The position numbers were made by a program, and so were the translations under genes. A stretch of DNA of 8,688 bases. Origin: DASPTB01 sp035623615. GTDB taxonomy: Bacteria > Actinomycetota > UBA4738. The stretch covers positions 1 to 8,688 of the forward strand of contig DASPTB010000163.1 of assembly GCA_035623615.1 (NCBI GenBank). Direction: 5' to 3'. Positions 1 to 5,064 of the stretch are shown piece after piece. The notes beneath the pieces are model-generated. The model was not told the origin of the DNA. It did no database searches and saw only the letters and a program-made list of their open reading frames with translations. Numbering within the stretch: position 1 is the stretch's first letter; every line of letters begins with the position of its first letter.

Positions 1-789
1 CGTCCCGGAGTGCGCCGCGATCGCGGCGGCGGCCTCGGCCGACCGTCCGGCCTGCAGCACCGCGAGCGGCTTGCCCGCCGCCCGCATCGCCGTCGCGCCC
101 CGGATGAACGCCTTCGGATCCCGGAAACCCTCCAGGAACACGCACGCCGCTCCCGTCGACGGGTCGGCCGCAAAGTGCTCCAGGTATGCGCCCGATGAGG
201 TGGCCGCCTCGGTCCCGGACGATACGAGCGCCGAGAAGCCGACGCGGGGACCCATGTTCACCATCGCTTCGATCACCGAGCCGCTCTGCGAGATCACGGC
301 GACGCGCCCCGCAAGAAGGTGCTCGGGGAGCGAGCCGATGTACAGAGCGGTGGCGCGCGCCGGCGAGATCACCCCCATGCAGTTGGGGCCGGCGATCGCC
401 ATGTCGAAGTCGCGCGCGATCTCTCCGATCTCGGCCTGGGCCACGCGGGCCGCCTCACCGGTCTCGGAGAAGCCACCGCCGGGAACGATCGCAGCGCGGA
501 CGCCACTCCTGGCGGCCGCGCGGAGAACCTCCGGGACGAGCTCGATCCGCACGGCGGCGGCGACCGCCTCGGGCGCAGACGGCACCTCCTCGATCGAGGG
601 GAAGCACGGAAGTCCGAGCACCTCCTCGTAGCGCGGGTTCACCGGGTAGATGGGGCCGTCGAACCCCAGCAGCCGCAGGTTCTCGATCACGACGCGGCCG
701 ACGAAGGACGTCGGTGAGGCGCCGACGACCGCCACGGAGCGAGGCTCCAGGAGGCAGTCGATGGCCGAGCGTCGGGCCTGGGCGGACAT
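1..789 (-). CDS. NDP-forming acyl-CoA synthetase, CoA-binding N-terminal part (partial)
   Basis: The reading frame is open through the left edge and gives 263 residues. It starts with a Rossmann-type CoA-binding domain (LLEPRSVAVVGAS, residues 13-25), continues through GPNCMG (134-139) and SQSGS (167-171), and ends in AHSGT (259-263). This order is that of ADP-forming acetate-CoA ligases and succinyl-CoA synthetase alpha subunits, which make ATP or GTP from acyl-CoA, or run in reverse. His260 aligns with the histidine phosphorylated in those enzymes, so catalysis is plausible rather than lost. The missing C-terminus should hold the second ligase-CoA domain and perhaps a fused ATP-grasp domain. 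An alternative ATG lies at 801. A GGGGAG sits 1 base before that ATG and 13 before the one at 789, so the start is uncertain. The gene is transcribed away from the small membrane-protein gene. The acyl substrate cannot be read from the sequence. Confidence 0.85.
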   Translation of the reverse strand, partial: MSAQARRSAIDCLLEPRSVAVVGASPTSFVGRVVIENLRLLGFDGPIYPVNPRYEEVLGLPCFPSIEEVPSAPEAVAAAVRIELVPEVLRAAARSGVRAAIVPGGGFSETGEAARVAQAEIGEIARDFDMAIAGPNCMGVISPARATALYIGSLPEHLLAGRVAVISQSGSVIEAMVNMGPRVGFSALVSSGTEAATSSGAYLEHFAADPSTGAACVFLEGFRDPKAFIRGATAMRAAGKPLAVLQAGRSAEAAAAIAAHSGT

Positions 790-903
790 ACGGGCCGTCA
801 TTCTCCCCGAGGGCGGGGGGCCGCACCAACCGACGGCCCGGCCAAGCGCATCCGAATCGGGCCCTCCGGTTTGGCATGAGCGCCCGTACAAGTGGGGCGG
901 CAC

Positions 904-909
904 TAGACT
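904..909 (+). promoter_or_regulatory. -10 box TAGACT, likely leaderless promoter
   Basis: TAGACT ends 6 bases before the ATG at 916, and no Shine-Dalgarno sequence precedes that ATG. In actinobacteria this geometry places the transcription start at or next to the start codon, giving a leaderless mRNA. No convincing -35 box is seen at 16-19 bases; a TTGGCA at 871-876 is too far upstream. Confidence 0.5.
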
Positions 910-915
910 GACCGA

Positions 916-1137
916 ATGATGTGGCTCCTGCTGCTGCTGATCCTGCTGGTGGTCACCGGCACTCTGTGGCTGGTCGTGAAGATCGCCCTCGGGGTCGCGC
1001 TGGGTCTGTTCCTGGGCTTTCTCGCGATCGCTGTCTTCGTGTGGTGGCGCGTCCGGCGAGCCCTGCGAGACGACCGAGCGCGTCGGGGACCGGGAGGCGG
1101 GAGCTCCGAGGTGACCGTCCTCTACCACGAGGACTGA
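916..1137 (+). CDS. Small membrane protein of unknown function
   Basis: This 73-residue protein is almost all hydrophobic up to residue 44. One Lys at residue 22 splits the stretch into two possible membrane helices (about 2-21 and 23-44), so it is either a helical hairpin or one long span. A basic segment follows (WWRVRRALRDDRARR, about 43-57), expected to face the cytoplasm, then a Gly/Ser-rich linker and the tail VTVLYHED. No family was recognised. Two ATG codons occur in tandem (916 and 919); the first fits the leaderless promoter better. The stop codon at 1135-1137 is only 4 bases before the likely start of the oxidoreductase gene, so the two are probably co-transcribed. It could serve as a membrane anchor or simply be a small envelope protein; nothing in the sequence decides this. 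Confidence 0.65.
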   Translation: MMWLLLLLILLVVTGTLWLVVKIALGVALGLFLGFLAIAVFVWWRVRRALRDDRARRGPGGGSSEVTVLYHED

Positions 1138-1141
1138 CGCC

Positions 1142-2143
1142 ATCGGCCGCGTCGGCGTCGTCCTGCGAGACGCGTTCCCCTGGCGCGACGCCGTCGGCAT
1201 CGTTGCCGCCGCGGAAGCGTCGGGCTACGAGGCGGTGTTCGTTCCGGAGATCCAGGCGCGTGAGGCGTTCTCGACGCTGACGGGGTTCGCCGCGGCCACC
1301 AAGACGTTGCGGCTGGGAACGGGAGTGGTGACCGTCCAGTCGCGAACGCCGGCGATCACCGCGATGGCCGCGGCTACCGTCCACGACGTCTCCGGCGGGC
1401 GGTGCGTGGTCGGCATCGGTTCGGGAACGGGAAAGGGAGCTGCGGGGCTGCGGATTCCGGGAGGCGGAACCCCGGGGCCGGTCGCGGTCGTGGAGGAGTA
1501 TGCGCGCGTGGTTCGCGAAGCGCTGGCCGGCAGCCCGGTGGAGTCGGTGCCCTTCGGCCTCAGCGGGTTCCGGCTTGGCCTCGACCTCGGCGCGCAACCG
1601 CCCGGCGTGTGGCTCGCCGCGCTCGGCGAGCGGATGGTGGCGCTGGCCGGAAGGCTCGCCGACGGCGTCCTGCTCAACTGGTGCACGCCCGATCGCGTCG
1701 CCGACGCCCGTCGGACGGTCGCCGAGGCGGCGGAACGAGCAGGTCGCGACCCGTCGTCGGTGACGGTCGCCGTGTACGCGCGGGGCGTGCTCGGCGTCGA
1801 TGGACCCGCTGCGTACGACGGCCTGCGCGAGATGACGGGTATGTACGCCTCGTTTCCCGCCTACGAGCGGCAGTTCGCGGCGATGGGGTTCGGCGACGAA
1901 GCCGCCGCCGCGGCGGCGGCGTACCGCGCGGGGCGCCCGGTGGGCGTTCCCGACGCGCTGGTGCGAGCCCTCGCCGTCACGGGCGGCCGGGCCGAGGCGC
2001 TCGAGCGGTTCGACGCGCTCCACGCGGCCGGCGCCGACCTCGTGCTCTGGTATCCCGTCGCGGCCGGGGACGACCCGCTCGGGTCCGTGCGAACCACGAT
2101 CCTCGAGGCCGCGCCGGCTCCGGCCGCGCCGGCCGGCTCCTGA
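1142..2143 (+). CDS. LLM-class (luciferase-like) F420-dependent oxidoreductase
   Basis: The protein has the TIM-barrel pattern of luciferase-like monooxygenases that use F420 or FMN: first strand RVGVVLRDAFPW, then AEASGYEAVFVPE, TLRLGTGVVTVQSRTP, the ATVHDVSGGRCVVGIGSG segment, WLAALGERMVALAGRLADGVLLNW, and the C-terminal strand ADLVLWYPV. From 1142 it is 333 residues, the usual family length. The first in-frame GTG (1235) would remove the first strand and helix and is probably not the true start. No ATG, GTG or TTG lies between the upstream in-frame stop (1112-1114) and 1235. ATC at 1142 is proposed because AGGA (1130-1133) lies 8 bases upstream and the protein then begins correctly. Seven consecutive alanines are encoded by a palindromic GCC/GCG tract at 1901-1920. 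The family is secure; F420 rather than FMN, and the substrate, are inferred. Confidence 0.85.
   Translation: MGRVGVVLRDAFPWRDAVGIVAAAEASGYEAVFVPEIQAREAFSTLTGFAAATKTLRLGTGVVTVQSRTPAITAMAAATVHDVSGGRCVVGIGSGTGKGAAGLRIPGGGTPGPVAVVEEYARVVREALAGSPVESVPFGLSGFRLGLDLGAQPPGVWLAALGERMVALAGRLADGVLLNWCTPDRVADARRTVAEAAERAGRDPSSVTVAVYARGVLGVDGPAAYDGLREMTGMYASFPAYERQFAAMGFGDEAAAAAAAYRAGRPVGVPDALVRALAVTGGRAEALERFDALHAAGADLVLWYPVAAGDDPLGSVRTTILEAAPAPAAPAGS
1901..1920. repeat. 20-base perfect GCC/GGC palindrome inside the LLM gene
   Basis: A run of GCC codons turns into GCG/GGC across its centre, making a perfectly self-complementary 20-base stretch. It encodes most of a seven-alanine run between Glu and Tyr. 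It probably reflects alanine codon use in GC-rich DNA and could vary in length by slippage. Confidence 0.6.
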
Positions 2144-2148
2144 AGCGC

Positions 2149-2176
2149 TTGCCCTGTGGCGCGCGAGGCGTACTAT
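2149..2176 (+). promoter_or_regulatory. Promoter of the ferredoxin gene
   Basis: TTGCCC (2149-2154) and TACTAT (2171-2176) are separated by 16 bases, giving the best sigma-70-type promoter in the window. The transcription start is expected near 2182-2184, which leaves a leader of about 60 bases before the GTG at 2245. The ferredoxin gene can therefore be expressed separately from the upstream LLM gene. Confidence 0.55.
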
Positions 2177-2180
2177 TGCA

Positions 2181-2204
2181 TTTCCACGGTCGCCACCGTG
2201 GAAA
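2181..2204. promoter_or_regulatory. Perfect inverted repeat at the fdxA transcription start (operator or 5' hairpin)
   Basis: The arms TTTCCACGGT and ACCGTGGAAA are perfectly complementary over 10 bases around a 4-base CGCC centre. The repeat begins 4 bases after the predicted -10 box, so it overlaps the predicted transcription start. It could be a dimeric repressor's operator, or fold as a stem-loop at the extreme 5' end of the mRNA and affect stability or translation. No T-run follows on either strand, so it does not look like a classical terminator of the LLM gene. Confidence 0.6.
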
Positions 2205-2244
2205 AGGGCGAATCCGGAGAAGAACGAGCCGAAGGAGCGTCGAG

Positions 2245-2574
2245 GTGGCCTACATCATCGCCGAACCCTGCATCGACCTGAAGGACCGGTCCTGCGTCGA
2301 CGAGTGTCCCGTGGACTGCATCTACGAGGGCGGGCGCAAGCTCTACATCCAGCCCGACGAGTGCGTCGACTGCGGCGCCTGCGAGCCGGTGTGTCCCGTC
2401 ACGGCAATCTTCTACGAGGACGACGTGCCCGCGGAGTGGAAGCAGTACATCCAGGTCGACGCCGAGTTCTTCACCGACGCGGTCTCGGGGATCGGGTCGC
2501 CGGGCGGCGCCGCGCAGGTGGGGGCGGTCGAGTCGGACTCGCCTCTGGTGACCGGGTTCCAGGCCGCCGAGTAG
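2245..2574 (+). CDS. fdxA: Seven-iron ferredoxin (3Fe-4S/4Fe-4S), FdxA type
   Basis: This 109-residue cytoplasmic electron carrier starts at GTG, with AAGGAG (2232-2237) 7 bases upstream. The cysteine pattern is that of Azotobacter-type 7Fe ferredoxins. C9, C17 and C50 should bind the 3Fe-4S cluster. C21, C40, C43 and C46 should bind the 4Fe-4S cluster, using the CVDCGACEPVCP motif. C25 matches the free cysteine near the cluster in that family. The C-terminal part (PAEWKQYIQVDAEFF) is also typical. Length is normal and no ligand is missing. It has its own promoter and a palindrome at the predicted mRNA start. Its TAG stop directly abuts the stop of the convergent FrhB-family gene, a likely redox partner by context. 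In actinobacteria such ferredoxins often serve cytochrome P450s or other reductases; no P450 is visible here. Confidence 0.93.
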   Translation: MAYIIAEPCIDLKDRSCVDECPVDCIYEGGRKLYIQPDECVDCGACEPVCPVTAIFYEDDVPAEWKQYIQVDAEFFTDAVSGIGSPGGAAQVGAVESDSPLVTGFQAAE

Positions 2575-2580
2575 CTACTC
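2569..2580. repeat. Palindrome formed by two abutting stop codons
   Basis: GAGTAGCTACTC is a perfect 12-base palindrome in which each strand reads Glu-stop for one of two convergent genes (fdxA on plus, the FrhB-family gene on minus). There is no base between the two stop codons. Confidence 0.9.
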
Positions 2581-3774
2581 CCCGCCCGGAGCGGGGACGT
2601 TCGTGGGTGTCGGGGCCGCCTGACCGTTGCCGCCCCCCGAGGTCACCGCGACGATCGGAAGCAACCCCGGGCCGCGATTCTCGCTCGCGACTTCCTCGGC
2701 CGGCCAGCGCTTGCGCGACTTGACGGCGAGTTTCTTCATCAACTCGAGCGCGGCGGGGTCGTCGGACCCCGGACGGGACTCCACGACGCCGTCGGCGAGC
2801 GCCTCCTCCCAGATCTGCTGACCGAGCTCGGTTCGCACGATCGTGAGCGACCAGCCGCCCTCCTGCCCGAGGCCGCCGAAGGAGATGTCGGCGTGCTCCG
2901 CGGTGAAGTCGGGGCAGTGATTGCAGCCCGGCCGCGTCCACTGGTGCGATTCCTTCAGCGAGATGTCGACGGCGTCGCCGTCCTTCTTGTAGACGATGAC
3001 CTTGCCCTTGACGTTGATCCGGGCGATGTCGCCCCATGAAATGCCGAGCTCGTCGTGGATCTTCCCTTCCATCAGGCCCTCGTACGTGAATGTCTTGGAG
3101 CACAGGAGGCCGAACGTCCATGCGACCTTCTTGCGCCACTTGTTCACGCGGCGCGCCTCCATGGCGCCGGTCACGCTCGCCTGGCACGACATCCCGACGA
3201 GCGCCATCTTCGACAGGCCCATCTCGGCGCCCTTGGTGAGCGCGAGTGGGTTGGCGGAGTACGTGTAGCGCGAGCCTGCGGCGGCGAGCACCTCGTCGGT
3301 GTTGGTCACGACGGCGGGCTCGACGTCCCACGGGCGCTCCTCGGACAGCTTGGAGGTTGCGGCGCCGTCGATGTGACCCTTCTCGAGACCCCAGATCAGC
3401 AGCGCGGAGACGACGCCGCCGTCCTGGCCGGCGGCGAGCACGCGCGGGTCGGTGGCGCGGGCCAGGTAGATGTCCTTGTAGACGCCGATGACCTCGTCCT
3501 GCTCGCGCGAACGGCCGAACAGGGCCTCGTCGACCTGGCCCTCCCAGTCGCGGAACCGCGGGCAGGCGCGGGTGCAGATGTCGCACCCCTTCTCGCCGTG
3601 CGCGCAAAGGTCCGGGCCCTCGGGCTGCAGTTGCAGCGGTTTGTTGTCCTCGTAGCCGAGGACGTGGAAGGGACAAACCACCACGCAAGCGGAGCAGCCC
3701 GTGCACAAACCGGTCGTGACGACCTCGTTGTAGAGGTCGTGCCACTGGGTCTTGGCCGCGAAGGGGGTACTCAC
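2575..3774 (-). CDS. FrhB/FpoF-family iron-sulfur flavoprotein (coenzyme F420 hydrogenase/dehydrogenase beta-subunit family)
   Basis: The protein has 399 residues and starts at GTG. The N-terminus is ferredoxin-like with two cysteine sets: C24-C27-C30-C34-P, a textbook 4Fe-4S motif, and C57-C64-C67-C71-P. The FrhB N-terminal domain follows (IYLARATDPRVLAAGQDGGVVSALL), then the C-terminal domain with KMALVGMSCQ, GLLCSKTFTYEG and CNHCPDFTAEHADISFGG, the third iron-sulfur/flavin signature. The tail is Pro/Gly-rich and probably disordered. Family members carry FAD and move electrons among F420, ferredoxin and substrates. The extra N-terminal clusters recall FpoF, and related plant and bacterial chlorophyll(ide) reductases (HCAR, BciB) take electrons from ferredoxin. 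Convergence with fdxA and a nearby LLM enzyme make a ferredoxin:F420 oxidoreductase a fair guess, not proven. A TATACT box lies 10 bases upstream of the GTG, with no clear ribosome-binding site. Confidence 0.88.
   Translation of the reverse strand: MSTPFAAKTQWHDLYNEVVTTGLCTGCSACVVVCPFHVLGYEDNKPLQLQPEGPDLCAHGEKGCDICTRACPRFRDWEGQVDEALFGRSREQDEVIGVYKDIYLARATDPRVLAAGQDGGVVSALLIWGLEKGHIDGAATSKLSEERPWDVEPAVVTNTDEVLAAAGSRYTYSANPLALTKGAEMGLSKMALVGMSCQASVTGAMEARRVNKWRKKVAWTFGLLCSKTFTYEGLMEGKIHDELGISWGDIARINVKGKVIVYKKDGDAVDISLKESHQWTRPGCNHCPDFTAEHADISFGGLGQEGGWSLTIVRTELGQQIWEEALADGVVESRPGSDDPAALELMKKLAVKSRKRWPAEEVASENRGPGLLPIVAVTSGGGNGQAAPTPTNVPAPGGE
2580..2596. terminator. Possible terminator hairpin after fdxA, inside the 3' end of the FrhB-family gene
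   Basis: CCCCGC (2580-2585) can pair with GCGGGG (2591-2596) around a 5-base loop, starting 5 bases after the fdxA stop codon. There is no U-tract, so any termination would be of the tractless kind reported in actinobacteria. The same bases encode the last residues of the convergent protein, so the hairpin may be a by-product of Gly/Pro codons. Confidence 0.35.
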
Positions 3775-3784
3775 TGCGGCCGAA

Positions 3785-3790
3785 AGTATA
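3785..3790 (-). promoter_or_regulatory. -10 box TATACT for the FrhB-family gene
   Basis: Read on the minus strand, TATACT ends 10 bases before the GTG start at 3774. The mRNA would be leaderless or begin only a few bases before the start codon, which fits the lack of a Shine-Dalgarno sequence. No clear -35 box is seen. Confidence 0.5.
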
Positions 3791-3826
3791 AGGGTTCGGG
3801 CTTGCGGAAGACCGGGTGCCGACTGT

Positions 3827-3832
3827 TAGGCT
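3827..3832 (+). promoter_or_regulatory. -10 box TAGGCT for the unknown-protein/DUF3052 pair
   Basis: TAGGCT is preceded by TGT, giving an extended -10 element; a weak TTGCGG lies at 3802-3807 (19-base spacer). The start of transcription would be near 3839, about 50 bases before the GTG at 3890. This promoter and the divergent TATACT box are under 50 bases apart, so one regulator could affect both. Confidence 0.45.
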
Positions 3833-3889
3833 TACGCGCCGTGCCAGGGTCGGAAAAGCCGCCTCACCAGCGCAAACAAGGGGTCCCGC

Positions 3890-4561
3890 GTGGACGATGA
3901 CGTCCTGCGTGCGGCCCTGTTCGCGGCGACCGGCGAGACGCAGGCGCTCGTCAACCAGTTCGGGCTGGCGTCTCGGGCGAGTCCCGGCGCGCGCGTCGCC
4001 GCCGATGGCGACTTCCGGACGGCCCTGCGTCGCGCCTTCCAGATCGGCCGTGCCGAGGCGGTCTCGATTCAGCAGAGCCTCGGCGGGCACGGCGTGCTGG
4101 GCGAGCCGTGCGACGTGGTGGTCGCCGGCCGAACGCGTACGCCGCAGCTCGCCGTCCAGATCGCGTGGCACCCGCGGGGAGAGGATCACGGCGGGTTCGC
4201 GGTGGTCGCGGTGGGAGCGCTGCTGAAGCTCGGGCTCGCCCGCGCGCGCGGCGCGACCGAACAGTCGGTGGCCGTCGTCGCTGCCCCGGCGAAGTTCTGG
4301 CGGTGGCTGCCCGACTACGCCGGCGACCATCCGGCGTTCGACGTCCTCGACCCCGACCCCGAGACGCCGGTGAGCGTGACGACGGACTTCCTCGCGAGCA
4401 CCGCCTGGGAGCCGCTGTTCGACGACGGCATCGACACCGAGCTGCCCGAGCGCCTGTGGTCGGCGGCGGTCGCGTCGGCGAGCGTCGCGTCGCCGTGGAT
4501 CGATCTCGAGCTGCGGATGCTCGAGGTGAAGGGGCTCGGCCAGATCGCCGAGGTTCGCTGA
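3890..4561 (+). CDS. Protein of unknown function, 223 residues
   Basis: The gene starts at GTG with AAGGGG (3878-3883) 6 bases upstream. No family was recognised. The protein appears soluble, with no signal peptide or membrane segment. Residues 41-65 look helical (DFRTALRRAFQIGRAEAVSIQQSL). A strand-like stretch follows with GEPCDVVVAG (71-80) and LAVQIAWHPR (87-96), then GALLKLGLARARG and a hydrophobic strand SVAVVAAPAKFW. Helix, then Asp-strand, then a second strand followed by helix and strand is reminiscent of the PD-(D/E)xK nuclease fold. However, the (D/E)xK position would read Gln-Ile-Ala, so a nuclease here would be degenerate; this is weak inference. The stop codon overlaps the proposed CTG start of the DUF3052 gene, so the two are likely translated together. 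Confidence 0.75.
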   Translation: MDDDVLRAALFAATGETQALVNQFGLASRASPGARVAADGDFRTALRRAFQIGRAEAVSIQQSLGGHGVLGEPCDVVVAGRTRTPQLAVQIAWHPRGEDHGGFAVVAVGALLKLGLARARGATEQSVAVVAAPAKFWRWLPDYAGDHPAFDVLDPDPETPVSVTTDFLASTAWEPLFDDGIDTELPERLWSAAVASASVASPWIDLELRMLEVKGLGQIAEVR

Positions 4562-5037
4562 CGTCGCGGCGCGTCGATCGGGCGACGGAGCGGGACTACT
4601 CGGGAACGCCGCTGTGGAAGAAGCTCGGCATCCGCGAGGAGTCGCGCGTCGTGGTGAAGGGCGCGCCCATGGGATTCGCGGCCGTGCTCGGGACGTTGCC
4701 GGCCGGCGCGGCGGTGTCGGGGCGAATGTCCGGCAAGGCGGACGTCATCGTGGTGTTCGCCGTGGAGCGATCGAAGCTCGAAGCGCGGCTTCCGGGCGCG
4801 GTTCGTGCGTTGGAGTTCGACGGCGGGCTGTGGCTCTGCTGGCCGAAGAAGGCTTCGAAGGTGGATACGGATCTAACGTTCGACGTCGTGCAGAACCTCG
4901 GGTTGGAGACGGGCCTCGTCGACAACAAGTCGGCCTCGGTCGACGACGTCTTCCAGGGCATGCGTTTCGTCTACCGGCTGAGGGACCGACCCCGTTCGCC
5001 GTCCGCGGGCCGAGGCCGGCGACGGCGGGGCTCGTAG
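4558..5037 (+). CDS. DUF3052 family protein
   Basis: The core YSGTPLWKKLGI (residues 14-25), the hydrophobic strand ADVIVVFAVERSKLEARLP, GGLWLCWPKKASKVDTDLTFDVVQNLGLETGLVDNK and the end VDDVFQGMRFVYRL are the hallmarks of DUF3052, a small cytoplasmic family seen mostly in actinobacteria and without a firmly known biochemical role. A basic Arg/Ser/Gly-rich tail follows (about the last 20 residues). The start is unusual. CTG at 4558 overlaps the upstream TGA as CTGA, with GAGG (4550-4553) just upstream, and gives 159 residues. The nearest standard in-frame start upstream is GTG at 4495, which would overlap the previous gene by 67 bases. The next start downstream (a GTG near 4649) cuts into the conserved domain. 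Family assignment is strong; the start is moderate. Confidence 0.85.
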   Translation: MTSRRVDRATERDYSGTPLWKKLGIREESRVVVKGAPMGFAAVLGTLPAGAAVSGRMSGKADVIVVFAVERSKLEARLPGAVRALEFDGGLWLCWPKKASKVDTDLTFDVVQNLGLETGLVDNKSASVDDVFQGMRFVYRLRDRPRSPSAGRGRRRRGS

Positions 5038-5042
5038 AATCC

Positions 5043-5064
5043 GGGCCTAGCCGACGCTAGGCCC
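5043..5064. terminator. Shared hairpin between two convergent genes
   Basis: GGGCCTAG (5043-5050) and CTAGGCCC (5057-5064) pair perfectly over 8 bases around the loop CCGACG. The hairpin starts 5 bases after the DUF3052 stop, and its right arm contains the stop codon of the convergent hydrolase gene. With no U-tract on either side it would be a tractless bidirectional terminator. Confidence 0.6.

Noticed and set aside
186..911. Long plus-strand open frames over positions 71-919
   Set aside because: They are antisense to the acyl-CoA synthetase gene and rich in Arg/Ser/Pro. The minus-strand frame has the recognised motifs.
953..2023. A 356-residue minus-strand open frame opposite the LLM gene
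   Set aside because: The LLM frame has clear family motifs; this one is Arg/His-rich and resembles nothing. It is a shadow frame.
1402..2244. Long upstream extension of the ferredoxin frame
   Set aside because: The extension lies within the LLM gene in another frame, whereas GTG 2245 has a good ribosome-binding site, its own promoter and the family's normal N-terminus.
2471..4330. A 619-residue minus-strand open frame
   Set aside because: It overlaps the FrhB-family gene in another frame and the unknown-protein gene on the other strand. Its translation is Arg/Gly/Pro-rich without motifs, as expected for a shadow frame in GC-rich DNA.
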